Source: G958296245 sp963664035
GTDB taxonomy: Bacteria; Chloroflexota; Dehalococcoidia; Lucifugimonadales; G958296245
Reading direction: 5' to 3'
Assembly: GCA_963664035.2 (NCBI GenBank)
Contig: OY760867.2
Span: 3,162,001 to 3,226,000 of the forward strand
Length of the DNA: 64,000 nt
The translations under genes were made by a program, and so were the position numbers. Below the pieces are notes generated by a model. It searched no databases, had not been told where the DNA came from, and worked only from the letters and a program-made list of their open reading frames with translations. Every line of letters starts with the position of its first letter. Within the stretch, counting starts at the first letter, position 1. Shown one piece after another: positions 1-7,423 of the stretch.

Positions 1-295
1 GATTGCCGTCGGAGGCGCGGGCGATGCTGACCGGCCACGTGAAGCCGCCCCGGGCGAAGTCGCCGAGGTGGTCTTCGTCGATGGTCGTCTTGCCTATCCG
101 GCACCCGATGTCGATCCCAAATCCGGGCAGCGGGTACCCGAAGCCCCGGCTCAGGATGAAGATTATGTCGTCGGGCGCCAGCGTGATGCTGGCGGGGGTC
201 TCGATGCCGCCCGTCTTGCCGTTATGCTCGGCCGTCGCGCGGCCGAGCGCGTGGCTGAAGTGCCATGTCCTGTCCGCGGCTGTCGTGGTTCGCAT
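1..295 (-). CDS. NHL-like beta-propeller protein, 5' part only (runs off left edge)
   Basis: This reading frame is open from an ATG at 295 to the window edge, giving 98 codons of the N-terminus. The visible protein contains a blade-like segment, HLGDFARGGFTWPVSIARA followed by SDGN, which resembles the G-x-F-x-x-P-x-G/S-I-A-x-x-x-D-G-N pattern of NHL/SMP-30 type six-bladed propellers. No signal peptide is visible. The preceding DUF1501 gene ends at 307, and its last codons contain GGAGGAT, which serves as a Shine-Dalgarno about 15 nt before this ATG. The gene is therefore very probably the third cistron of the DUF1800-DUF1501 operon. The family call rests on pattern recognition in a short fragment. 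The function (sugar-lactone hydrolase, amidating lyase-like or binding propeller) cannot be decided from this part. Confidence 0.6.
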   Translation of the reverse strand, partial: MRTTTAADRTWHFSHALGRATAEHNGKTGGIETPASITLAPDDIIFILSRGFGYPLPGFGIDIGCRIGKTTIDEDHLGDFARGGFTWPVSIARASDGN

Positions 296-306
296 TGGCC
301 CTGGTC

Positions 307-1446
307 CTATCCTCCATTGGCTATGAACTTCGGCTTCTCGAAGTGGCCGTTGACGATGGGCGGGGCGTCCAGCCCGAACCAGTCCTCCAGAACGGTCGTG
401 TAGGCGCTGCGGAAGTCCATCGAGGGGGCGAGGTCGCCGTCCTGCAGGGCCTCTGCCCTCGTCTCCGGGTACTCGGAGTACATGCCTCCCTTCACGCCGG
501 GGCCGACGACGAAGACCGCGCCGGCGGCGCCGTGGTCGGTGCCATTGCCGTTCTCGCGGACGCGCCGTCCGAACTCGGAGAAGATGAGCATGATCACGTT
601 GTCGTCGGCGTCGTGCTCGCGGAGGTCGTCCCAGAAGTCGGCGATCGCGGCGTTGACGTCGGTCCACAGCACGGGATGGGTGGTCTTCTGGCTGGCGTGG
701 GTATCGAATCCGCCGTACTCCGTATACAAGACGCGGGCGCCGAGGTCCGCCGTGTGCACCATTGCCGCTTCCTTCAGCTTCTTGGCTATGGGGGTATCGG
801 CGTACTCGACGTTGGAGGCGTACTGCTGCGGAGCAACCTTGAGCATGTCCGCGCCCTTGAGGGCGTCGAGGCCCGTCTGTCCCAGGTAGTCCATGACCGG
901 GCCGGTCCCTATCGCGGGGGCGTACATGTTGGCGAAGCGCTGGAGCATCTGGCTGCGCTTCTCCTTCTGCTCGACGGCGGTGAGCATGCCGTAGGCGGAC
1001 AGGTCGGAGACGGACGCGGCGGAGACGCCGTCCGCCAGGAGCGCCCTCGGCAGCCCCTGGCCGAAGTTGACGGTCGTAACCGGGTTCTCGCCGTCGGGGT
1101 CGAGCCCCCTGGTGACCCGGCCCAGCCAGCCCTCCGTGGCCACCACGTCGGGCTCGGCCGTGTGCCAGATGTCCATGGAGCGGAAATGCGACCTGGTGGA
1201 GTTCTCGTAGCCGACGCCGTGGAGGATCGCCACGTCCCCCTTGTCGTACATCGCCTTCATCGGCCCCATGTAGGGGTTGAGGCCGATCTCGTCGTCGATC
1301 CTCAGCACCTCGTCCCCGGTGAAGTGGAGGGTGGGCCTGTTGTCGAAGTAGTTCGGGTCCGTGTATGGGATGACGGTGTTGAGGTAGTCGTTGCCTCCGG
1401 TAAGCTGTAGCACTACGAGGACCGGGTCCTTGGTCTTGGTGGCCAT
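307..1446 (-). CDS. DUF1501 family protein
   Basis: This 379-residue protein starts at the ATG preceded by AAAGGAG at 9-nt spacing. An upstream in-frame start at 1479 lacks that support. The N-terminal segment VVLQLTGGNDYLNTVIPY and the later GYENSTRSHFRS, TEYGGFDTHASQ and IFSEFGRRVRENGNGTDHG segments are the recognisable signatures of DUF1501, a family with an alkaline-phosphatase/sulfatase-like fold. Members are usually exported by Tat, but this one begins directly at the core fold and shows no signal peptide. It lies 55 bp downstream of a DUF1800 gene on the same strand. That pairing is very common across bacteria and implies a joint but still undefined role. The family assignment is firm and the biochemical activity is unknown. 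Confidence 0.9.
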   Translation of the reverse strand: MATKTKDPVLVVLQLTGGNDYLNTVIPYTDPNYFDNRPTLHFTGDEVLRIDDEIGLNPYMGPMKAMYDKGDVAILHGVGYENSTRSHFRSMDIWHTAEPDVVATEGWLGRVTRGLDPDGENPVTTVNFGQGLPRALLADGVSAASVSDLSAYGMLTAVEQKEKRSQMLQRFANMYAPAIGTGPVMDYLGQTGLDALKGADMLKVAPQQYASNVEYADTPIAKKLKEAAMVHTADLGARVLYTEYGGFDTHASQKTTHPVLWTDVNAAIADFWDDLREHDADDNVIMLIFSEFGRRVRENGNGTDHGAAGAVFVVGPGVKGGMYSEYPETRAEALQDGDLAPSMDFRSAYTTVLEDWFGLDAPPIVNGHFEKPKFIANGG

Positions 1447-1501
1447 CTGGGTAGACTCCTTTCGAGCGCTCGCGCTCATGCCATGCTGGTCATGGAACCG
1501 T

Positions 1502-2893
1502 TCAGCAGAACTGGTACTCTCTCGTGCCCGCTATGAGGGCCAGGACGTCGGCTACTCTCCGGGGCAGGTCGCCGTTGCCGGCCGATCCGGCGCCCGCCGC
1601 CTCCTCCACGAGCTCACTGCGCGTCTCTTCGGTGACCTCCAGCGGGCCGATGAGGTCGAGGCACCTATCGACGAGCTCCTCCGCGCCGATGGTCGACCCG
1701 TTGTCCGACACCCTTTCGACGATGTCGCGGACGCCGGGCAGGTCGGGGTTGCTGACGCGGTCGGCGACGAAGTTGACCCTGTTGATCAGGGCGCCGCTGT
1801 TTACCCACTCCCTGCCGGTGTGCCAGCCCTCGACGGTGGGCGGGTCGAGCACTATCTGGCCCATGTATCCCGGCGCGTCGCTCGTCTCGATCCACCTCGG
1901 GTCGGGCGCGATCATGTCGCCGGTCACCTTGAGGGTGTTCACGAAGACTTCGACAGGGTTCTTCACGCGCCGGTAGGTGGCGTTCTTGAAGAAGTCGGAC
2001 GTGAATATCGCGCGCAGCGCGGCCTTCATCTCGAAGCCGGACTCGATGAGCGAGTCGGCTATGGCCTTCACCGCCTCGGGGTCCTTGGGGGGTTCGATGG
2101 GCCAGGTCGGCACCGGGTTCTCGTCGGCGACGAAGAAGTTGTACAGGTGCCTGGAGATGAAGATGGCGGAGGCGGGCTGGTTGACGATGATGTCGATCAC
2201 GTCCTCGCCGTTGAAGTCCCCGGTATGGCCCAGGAAGGTCTTGTCGGTGAAGTCGTGGTCTTCGGCCTTGTAGAGGAAGCTCCACGGCCACGGGCCCCAG
2301 GGAACGCCCGGTATCTTGTTCCCCATCGTCCAGCCGGTGAAGGCCCTGGAGCACTCGTAGACGTCCTTCTCGGTGTAGCCGCCGACACCCATCGCGAAGA
2401 GCTCGAGGAGCTCCCTGCCCCAGTTCTCGTTGGGCGCCCGCTTGTGGTTCTCGTTGTTGTCGAGCCAGTAGAGCATGGCCGGGTCCCTGGCGAGGCGCGC
2501 GAGGAGGTCGCGGAAGTTGCCCATGCCGTGCTCCCTGAACATCCCGATCTGGAGCAGCATGTCGGTATGGGACTCGACCTTGGTGTTGCCGGTCGCGAAG
2601 ACGTGGTGCCAGAAGAGGGCCACCTTCTCCTGGAGGGGCTTGCGGGTGTTGGCCATCCAGTAGAGCCATTTCATCTGGGCGTGGTTCGAGGTGTTGGGCA
2701 CCTCGGTCATCGGCATGTACCGGTAGAGGGTGTCCTCGTCTATGTCGGGCTGCGACTCCGGGTCCAGCAGCTCCTCCAGGACCGCGTCGTACCCTCGCTC
2801 GGCGAGCTTCTCGAGCTCGGCCCGCGAGGCCCCGAAGCCGGCCCTGCGCATCAGGTGAGCAACTAGCGCAACGTCGTGGTTGCTGGCTGTCAT
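1502..2893 (-). CDS. DUF1800 family protein
   Basis: This 463-residue protein starts at the ATG preceded by AGGAGG at 7-nt spacing, nine codons inside the longest open frame. Family signatures include AHLMRRAGFGASRAELEKL near the N-terminus, then KVALFWHHVFATG, NENWGRELLELFAMGVGGY, YECSRAFTGW, and the C-terminal PPTVEGWHTGREWVNSGALI and R.VADVLALIAGTREYQFC. All are typical of DUF1800. No signal peptide is present. It is the first gene of a three-gene minus-strand operon with DUF1501 and an NHL-like gene, and a candidate promoter lies just upstream. DUF1800/DUF1501 pairs have no settled biochemical function, so no activity is claimed. Confidence 0.9.
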   Translation of the reverse strand: MTASNHDVALVAHLMRRAGFGASRAELEKLAERGYDAVLEELLDPESQPDIDEDTLYRYMPMTEVPNTSNHAQMKWLYWMANTRKPLQEKVALFWHHVFATGNTKVESHTDMLLQIGMFREHGMGNFRDLLARLARDPAMLYWLDNNENHKRAPNENWGRELLELFAMGVGGYTEKDVYECSRAFTGWTMGNKIPGVPWGPWPWSFLYKAEDHDFTDKTFLGHTGDFNGEDVIDIIVNQPASAIFISRHLYNFFVADENPVPTWPIEPPKDPEAVKAIADSLIESGFEMKAALRAIFTSDFFKNATYRRVKNPVEVFVNTLKVTGDMIAPDPRWIETSDAPGYMGQIVLDPPTVEGWHTGREWVNSGALINRVNFVADRVSNPDLPGVRDIVERVSDNGSTIGAEELVDRCLDLIGPLEVTEETRSELVEEAAGAGSAGNGDLPRRVADVLALIAGTREYQFC

Positions 2894-2929
2894 GGCGCCG
2901 CCTCCTGTAGCGGATTTCATGAATACGGC

Positions 2930-2958
2930 ATTCTAAGGGATTGGGTAGCGCTGGGCAA
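2930..2958 (-). promoter_or_regulatory. candidate sigma70-type promoter for the DUF1800 operon
   Basis: On the minus strand TTGCCC (2953-2958) and TAGAAT (2930-2935) are separated by 17 bp. The expected start lies about 30 nt upstream of the DUF1800 ATG. The TTAGAATG sequence recurs once more, 30 bp upstream. The call rests on consensus match only. Confidence 0.45.
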
Positions 2959-3059
2959 CATTCTAAACGGCGATTTAAGCTTGAGTTTAACGCCGCCGAC
3001 CGCAATGCCCGAGAAGCCGACGGCACAGGCACGGGGCGCGCGACGGAGCACAGCCTGCC

Positions 3060-3088
3060 CGTGTCCAGGCAGCTTCCGCCTGGACACG
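3060..3088. terminator. perfect 11-bp stem hairpin, possible terminator
   Basis: CGTGTCCAGGC and its exact reverse complement are separated by a 7-nt loop. The hairpin sits 2 bp beyond the stop codon of the small minus-strand frame at 3091-3240. No U-tract follows on either strand, so a classic intrinsic terminator is not proven. The stem could equally be part of a structured RNA. Confidence 0.4.
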
Positions 3089-3090
3089 AC

Positions 3091-3240
3091 TCAGCGCCTA
3101 TCTTCGAGAACGGTATCGGAGATGGGGCCTCCCTCTATGGGCACGGGCCTGAACCCGGCGGCGCTCTTGGGGTCTTCGGATTGCTCCCGTTTGGCGTCGC
3201 AGCAATCTAGCGTGGCTCGCAGAACCCGTCTGGGTTTCAT
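3091..3240 (-). CDS. possible 49-residue small protein, unrecognised
   Basis: This short frame (starts MKPRRVLRATLDCCDAK, ends ISDTVLEDRR) has no family I recognise. Its support is contextual. A promoter-like GTGACA-N17-TATCAT lies about 80 nt upstream on the same strand. Its ATG overlaps the stop of a preceding 23-codon frame (TTG start; contains YAEVWDSPYLVALVVKMYRG) in an AAATGA arrangement. A perfect hairpin starts 2 bp after its stop. The two frames might be remnants of one frameshifted gene, a leader peptide plus a small protein, or coincidental frames in a small RNA. The rest of the 2894-3551 gap shows no other coding signal. Confidence 0.3.
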   Translation of the reverse strand: MKPRRVLRATLDCCDAKREQSEDPKSAAGFRPVPIEGGPISDTVLEDRR

Positions 3241-3320
3241 TTCTGACCTCGATACATCTTCACAACCAGCGCGACCAAGTACGGGCTGTCCCATACTTCA
3301 GCGTACAACGCCGCACGGGG

Positions 3321-3349
3321 ATGATAGCACTTAAGTTCGCGGGTGTCAC
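3321..3349 (-). promoter_or_regulatory. strong candidate extended -10 promoter, leftward
   Basis: Minus-strand GTGACA (3344-3349, five of six matches to TTGACA), a 17-bp spacer and TATCAT (3321-3326) preceded by TGC form an extended -10 promoter. Transcription would start near 3314 and run toward the small frame and hairpin at 3060-3240. Confidence 0.5.
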
Positions 3350-3357
3350 GGCTTTCC

Positions 3358-3456
3358 GTATCTCATTTTGTCTATTCCGCGTCTCCCACTGTCTCGCGGT
3401 CCCATAGCTGAGTAAGACGAAAAGAGACAAAATGAGACACTTTCAAGGAAAAGCAG
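3358..3456. repeat. palindromic intergenic repeat, family B copy 1
   Basis: The element has 13-bp perfect arms, TCTCATTTTGTCT (3361-3373) and its reverse complement (3425-3437). The interior is built from TGTCTC-type heptads, and a GAGACACTTTCAAGGAAAA tail follows. A diverged second copy is at 62354-62482 with the same tail and interior. It is a non-coding repeat element directly upstream of the PEP carboxylase promoter. Confidence 0.75.
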
Positions 3457-3476
3457 CCGTGCAAGCGGTGGGCCGT

Positions 3477-3506
3477 TTGGTCGCGAACTGGCCGTGCTGC
3501 TACAAT
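3477..3506 (+). promoter_or_regulatory. candidate promoter of PEP carboxylase
   Basis: TTGGTC (3477-3482) and TACAAT (3501-3506, preceded by TGC) are separated by 18 bp. The gap to the GTG start is about 45 nt and contains an AGGAGG ribosome-binding site at 3539-3544. Confidence 0.55.
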
Positions 3507-3551
3507 CAGCGCCACAGCAGGCTGGACGATTCACGCACAGGAGGATGAGAC

Positions 3552-5027
3552 GTGGTCCTCGTGCCAAAGGTGATGAGCACCCAACACCCGGACAACGCCG
3601 CGCCGGCGCCCTTTGCGGACGAAGCGGGGGTGCTGAAGGGCGAGGGGGAGGTCGACGAGGCGGTCAGCGTCTTCGAGCTGGGCTGCGACGAGCAGATGTG
3701 GGACTCCGAGGGCAAGGAGGCCGACACCCAGGTCGTGCGGAAGCTGCTCACGAGCTACCCCGACTTCTTCCAGGACGGCCATCGGCTCGGCCGGGACGTG
3801 GCCCTGACGCTGCGCGTGCCCAACCCGCGCATCGAGCGCGACATGCGCAAGTCGATGGTGGAGGCGCTCCAGAGCGTGCCGTCGTCCTGGGACATGGCGC
3901 GCAGCTTCTACGGCGACGAAGGCGCCGCGCCCATCCAGGAGGTCATCCTTCCGCTCACGACGTCAGCCGAAGAGCTATCCATGGTGGAGGCGTACTACCG
4001 GAAGGTGATCGTGGGCCAGGAAGACCGGACGCTGCTCGGCGGCAGGTCGGTCAGGGACTGGGTGGGCGAGTTCCTCCCGAAGGCCGTCCGCGTGATCCCG
4101 CTCATCGAGGACATGGAGCACCTGTCCTACTGCGACCGTATCGTCGAGGAGTACCTCCGGGACAGGGACCTGCCGCACCAGCGGGTCTTCCTCGCCAGGA
4201 GCGATCCGGCGCTGAACTACGGCATCGTGGGCGCCGAGCTGATCTTGAAGGTGGGGCTGTTGCGGCTCCACAACCTCGAAGAGCGGCTGGGGCTGCCCCT
4301 GTACCCCATCATCGGGGCCGGGTCGGTGCCCTTTCGCGGCCACCTGACGCCCGTCAACATCGAGCGCGCGCTGGTCGAGTACCCGACCGCCCAGACCTTC
4401 ACGGTCCAGTCCGCCTTCAAGTACGACTACCCGGAGGATACGGTGCGCGAGGGCATCGCTAAGATCGGCGCCCACAGGCGGGGCGAGCCTGTGTTCATCG
4501 CGCAGGAGCCCGCCCGCCGGATAATCGACAAGACGACCGAGGAGTACCATTCGCAGGTGCAGCGGCTGGCCACGATCATCAAGGCCGTGTCGGCCCACGT
4601 GCCGAAGCGGCGCGAGCGCAAGATGCACGTGGGCCTCTTCGGCTACGGCCGTACCCTCGGCGGCGTCGGAGGCGTGACCCTCCCGCGCGCCATCGGCTTC
4701 ACGGCCTCCCTATACTCCATCGGCGTTCCGCCCGAGCTGCTGGGCCTGGGAGCGTTGGACGAGAACGACCTGGCCTTCGTGCGGGAGGTATACCCGAGCC
4801 TGGACGGCGACCTGCGGGCGGCGCTGCGCTTCGCCAACGAGCGGCGCGTCAAGGAGCTGCTGGGGGAGCCGTACCTGCGCCTGCTCGGCCGCTTCTCCGA
4901 CGAGCTGGACCGGGTACACGAGGGGCTGACCGGCGCGATCTGGGCCAGCTTCAGCCACGACAAGGCGACCGTGAACATCGGCCACTACATAGAGGAGGCG
5001 GCCCACATCCGCCGCTTCCTCGGTTAG
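3552..5027 (+). CDS. ppcA: phosphoenolpyruvate carboxylase, archaeal type
   Basis: This 491-residue enzyme would carboxylate phosphoenolpyruvate to oxaloacetate in the cytoplasm, replenishing the TCA cycle. The start is GTG, with AGGAGG 7 nt upstream. The N-terminal KVMSTQHPDN segment is the hallmark of the short archaeal-type PEPC family, which is about 500 residues long and lacks most of the ~900-residue bacterial enzyme. Further conserved segments are IPLIEDMEHL, RVFLARSDPALNYGI, PIIGAGSVPFRGH and the C-terminal FGYGRTLGGVGGVTLPRAIGFTAS. The archaeal type occurs only sporadically in bacteria, so the gene may derive from an old transfer, although base composition matches its neighbours. It is monocistronic with its own promoter. 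The aconitase at 12578 acts in the same central pathway. Confidence 0.93.
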   Translation: MVLVPKVMSTQHPDNAAPAPFADEAGVLKGEGEVDEAVSVFELGCDEQMWDSEGKEADTQVVRKLLTSYPDFFQDGHRLGRDVALTLRVPNPRIERDMRKSMVEALQSVPSSWDMARSFYGDEGAAPIQEVILPLTTSAEELSMVEAYYRKVIVGQEDRTLLGGRSVRDWVGEFLPKAVRVIPLIEDMEHLSYCDRIVEEYLRDRDLPHQRVFLARSDPALNYGIVGAELILKVGLLRLHNLEERLGLPLYPIIGAGSVPFRGHLTPVNIERALVEYPTAQTFTVQSAFKYDYPEDTVREGIAKIGAHRRGEPVFIAQEPARRIIDKTTEEYHSQVQRLATIIKAVSAHVPKRRERKMHVGLFGYGRTLGGVGGVTLPRAIGFTASLYSIGVPPELLGLGALDENDLAFVREVYPSLDGDLRAALRFANERRVKELLGEPYLRLLGRFSDELDRVHEGLTGAIWASFSHDKATVNIGHYIEEAAHIRRFLG

Positions 5028-5054
5028 CGCCGAGGCCTGGGCCGGGCGGTCATT
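5024..5054. repeat. 31-bp repeat at the PEPC stop codon (copy 1)
   Basis: TAGCGCCGAGGCCTGG plus the following 15 bp recurs at 7393-7423 with three mismatches (28 of 31 identical). Here the first three bases are adjacent to or part of the PEPC stop. In the other copy the far end overlaps the stop of the ABC permease on the opposite strand. Nothing else is seen in the 5028-5171 gap apart from the promoter below. Confidence 0.5.
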
Positions 5055-5143
5055 CTCTGAAATATGGCCCGGTCACCCTCTCAAAGTCGTCGCGGTAAGC
5101 GGGGGCTACGCGCCCGCGCATCCGGCAACAATCCTGCCGAAGA

Positions 5144-5152
5144 TGCTACAAT
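5144..5152 (+). promoter_or_regulatory. extended -10 element before the coiled-coil gene
   Basis: TGCTACAAT is present with only a weak -35 (GCAACA at 16 bp). The resulting leader is short and carries GAGAGGA before the ATG at 5172. Confidence 0.4.
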
Positions 5153-5171
5153 CGGGAGAGGATAGAAGCCA

Positions 5172-6137
5172 ATGGTCATAACCATCGAGACGACTGACGA
5201 CTTCCTGCGGGCGCTGCGAGGGAACGGCGACTTCCTCGCCGCCGCGCGCCGCGAGATTCTGACTCAAGAGCTAATTGACCTTCCGAGGCAGTTCGCCGAG
5301 CACAGGAAGGAGACCGCCCAGCGCTTTGACGACATCGACGAGCGCATAGCGGCGCTGGTGGCGAACACGGAAGCGATGAACCGCCGCGTGGACGCAATAG
5401 ACAGGCGCGTGGACGCGATGGACAAGCGCATGGACGGCATGGACAAGCGCATGGACGGCATGGACAAGCGCATAGCGGTACTCGTGGAAAACACCGCAGC
5501 GATGAACCGCCGCGTGGACGCGATGGACAAGCGCATGGAGGGCATGGACAAGCGCATGGAGGGCATGAGCACGGACATACGCCACATACGCGAGTCGCAT
5601 AGGACGGAGCATCAAGCCATGCACAGATTCCGCGGCAACTACGCCATCGACGCCGCTCGCAACAGCGAATGGGACATAGCCGAAATGTTCGCGGGCGCGC
5701 GTGGAGTACGCCGTTTCAGGTTGAGGAGTCTCACGCGGGAAGAGCGAGACGACATGTTCGATGACAACGCTGACGCCATCGAACGGCTCGACACGGAAGG
5801 CAATCCATCCAAGGGTTTCCCAAACGGCGACATCATCGCGGAAGTGAGGCGGAGAAACTCGGACGAGCCGCCGTTTTACGTAGCGGTGGAAGCCTCCTAC
5901 ACGGTTGACTCAGGCGACGTGATTCGAGCGAGCGACAACGCGAAGATTCTGCGCGCCGCCACCGGACTGGACGCCTACGCAGTCGTCTCGGGAGTCAGGG
6001 TAAATCCCAGACTCGACGATGGGGTCAAGCGGAGGATAACCCAGGACTTGACGGAGTGCGTGGAAGCGGACGGCGACCGCGCCGTTTTCTGGTTTCGGCT
6101 CTCCGACAGCAGCCTCGAGCCGCCAGCCCCCTGCTAG
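5172..6137 (+). CDS. coiled-coil protein with PD-(D/E)XK nuclease-like C-terminus
   Basis: This 321-residue protein has three visible parts. A short N-terminal segment is followed (about residues 40-145) by a long coiled coil made of heptads of the type MDKRMDG and RRVDAMD. A C-terminal globular domain (about 160-310) contains EWDIAEMFAG, GDIIAEVRRRN, FYVAVEASYTVDSGDVIRASDNAKIL and AYAVVSGVRV. The E-x-S/-Y-T-V and paired acidic residues, and the way the domain follows a coiled coil, resemble uncharacterised restriction-endonuclease-like proteins common in cyanobacteria and Chloroflexota. The nuclease assignment is inference, because no complete D-ExK is certain. The heptads are encoded by near-perfect 21-bp DNA repeats, so length variation between strains is likely. 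The gene ends 13 bp before the IS630 element. Confidence 0.65.
   Translation: MVITIETTDDFLRALRGNGDFLAAARREILTQELIDLPRQFAEHRKETAQRFDDIDERIAALVANTEAMNRRVDAIDRRVDAMDKRMDGMDKRMDGMDKRIAVLVENTAAMNRRVDAMDKRMEGMDKRMEGMSTDIRHIRESHRTEHQAMHRFRGNYAIDAARNSEWDIAEMFAGARGVRRFRLRSLTREERDDMFDDNADAIERLDTEGNPSKGFPNGDIIAEVRRRNSDEPPFYVAVEASYTVDSGDVIRASDNAKILRAATGLDAYAVVSGVRVNPRLDDGVKRRITQDLTECVEADGDRAVFWFRLSDSSLEPPAPC
5419..5565 (+). repeat. 21-bp coding tandem repeats (heptad coiled coil)
   Basis: Units of the type ATGGACAAGCGCATGGACGGC occur in two blocks, about 5419-5475 and 5521-5565, separated by a related segment. Each unit encodes one coiled-coil heptad. Such near-identical units are prone to slippage or unequal recombination. 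Confidence 0.8.
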
Positions 6138-6150
6138 TACACCGACAACC

Positions 6151-7272
6151 TAGTACCTACTATCAATATACGGCGTCATGATGTATTCTCTCGGCATGGC
6201 TGGAGTAGCGACACGAATTGAGTTGACTGAGGACGATCGAACGACCCTGGAGAGATGGGTGCGAGGAACCACGACGGAGCAGCGCATTGTGCAACGAGCC
6301 CGTATCGTCCTGGCAGCGGCGGCGGGAAGCACGACGAAGGAGATCGCATCTGAGTTGCATACGCGTGCGGCTACGGTGAGCAAATGGCGCACCCGGTTCG
6401 CCAAGCAGGGATTGAGCGGTCTGGCAGACGCTCCCCGGTCGGGCAAGCCCCGGGTATACGGCGAGGAGACCGAGCGGCGCATCCTCGCCCAATTGGACGA
6501 GCCTGCTCCGGACGGGTACACGACATGGACGGGCAAGCTGTTGGCCAAGGCCCTTGGTGACGTCTCGGCGATCCACGTCTGGCGTGTGCTTCGCAAGCAC
6601 GGCATCCACCTTCAGCGGCGTCGCAGCCGGTGCGTGAGCACCGATCCGCAGTTTGCTCAAAAGGCGGCGGACATAGTGGGACTCTACCTGGACCCGCCTG
6701 AGAACGCGATGGTGATCAGCGTTGACGAGAAGCCTTCCATTCAGGCCTTGGAACGAGCGCAGGGGTGGCTGCGCCTTCCCAACGGAGAGGCGGTGAGGGG
6801 ACACTCTCATGAGTACAAGCGACACGGGACTACCACCCTCTTCGCTGCTCTTGAGGTGCATACCGGCAAGGTCAACGTGGCCCACTATAGCCGCAAGCGG
6901 CGACGCGAGTTCCTGGACTTCATGAACCGTATTGTGGACCACTATCCCGATACCGAGCTTCACGTGGTGCTGGACAATTTCGTCACCCATAAGCCCAAGA
7001 ATGACCGTTGGCTTGCACGCCATCCCCTGGTCCATTTCCACTACACACCCACACATGCTTCCTGGCTGAACCAGATCGAGGTCTGGTTCAGCATCCTGAC
7101 ACAGGCTGTGCTGCGACACCTCAGTGCCACGGACCCCAAGCAGGTCCGTGAGGCCATAGACCGCTTTACTGCTGCCCGCAACAGGAACCCTATCCCCTTT
7201 GAATGGACCAAGACCGTTGTCAGACCTACCACCCTCAAACAACGTTACGCTGACTTATGATAGCAGGTACTA
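6151..7272 (+). mobile_element. IS630-family insertion sequence, complete
   Basis: The element is bounded by 15-bp terminal inverted repeats, 6151-6165 and 7258-7272, which match at 14 of 15 positions. Both ends carry TA, as expected for IS630/Tc1-mariner insertion at a TA dinucleotide. It contains a single intact transposase frame whose stop codon lies within the right inverted repeat. The insertion is between genes and no interrupted gene is evident on either side. Confidence 0.85.
6178..7260 (+). CDS. IS630-family transposase
   Basis: This 360-residue DDE transposase cuts and rejoins the ends of the surrounding element. An N-terminal helix-turn-helix (about residues 45-80, TKEIASELHTRAATVSKW) is followed by a winged-helix linker. 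The catalytic triad is fully present: Asp183 in VISVDEKPSIQA, Asp266 in HVVLDNFVTHK and Glu301 in HASWLNQIEVWF. The Asp266-Glu301 spacing gives DD34E, the normal IS630 arrangement. Other in-frame ATGs at codons 2 and 7 make the exact start uncertain. There is no frameshift or premature stop, so the copy may be active. Confidence 0.93.
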   Translation: MMYSLGMAGVATRIELTEDDRTTLERWVRGTTTEQRIVQRARIVLAAAAGSTTKEIASELHTRAATVSKWRTRFAKQGLSGLADAPRSGKPRVYGEETERRILAQLDEPAPDGYTTWTGKLLAKALGDVSAIHVWRVLRKHGIHLQRRRSRCVSTDPQFAQKAADIVGLYLDPPENAMVISVDEKPSIQALERAQGWLRLPNGEAVRGHSHEYKRHGTTTLFAALEVHTGKVNVAHYSRKRRREFLDFMNRIVDHYPDTELHVVLDNFVTHKPKNDRWLARHPLVHFHYTPTHASWLNQIEVWFSILTQAVLRHLSATDPKQVREAIDRFTAARNRNPIPFEWTKTVVRPTTLKQRYADL

Positions 7273-7324
7273 GTAATGAAGGGTGGATAGAATACTGCGC
7301 GAGGCAGCGGTGCCCCCACCCTAA

Positions 7325-7347
7325 CCCTCCCCCAAAATGGGGGAGGG
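7325..7347. repeat. hairpin with 10-bp arms (CCCTCCCCCA), REP-like
   Basis: There are perfect arms at 7325-7334 and 7338-7347 with a 3-nt loop. It lies in the 7273-7418 gap between the IS element and the permease stop, which otherwise holds only the 31-bp repeat. Hairpins of this kind are common dispersed elements in such genomes. It could also end transcription from either side. Confidence 0.5.
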
Positions 7348-7392
7348 GATTCAAGGTTAGCCATCATTCCAACAATGTTGGAGCACTAGGGT

Positions 7393-7423
7393 CTAGCGCC
7401 GCGGCCTGGACAGGGCGGTCATT
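7393..7423. repeat. 31-bp repeat overlapping the permease stop (copy 2)
   Basis: This copy matches 5024-5054 at 28 of 31 positions. Its right end contains the TGA (7419-7421, minus strand) of the ABC permease gene, so the last codons of that gene are encoded by repeat sequence. Confidence 0.5.

Noticed and set aside
3494..4462. Second long plus-strand frame over the PEP carboxylase
   Set aside because: It is an out-of-frame shadow with Arg/Gly-rich translation. The PEPC frame carries the conserved motifs.
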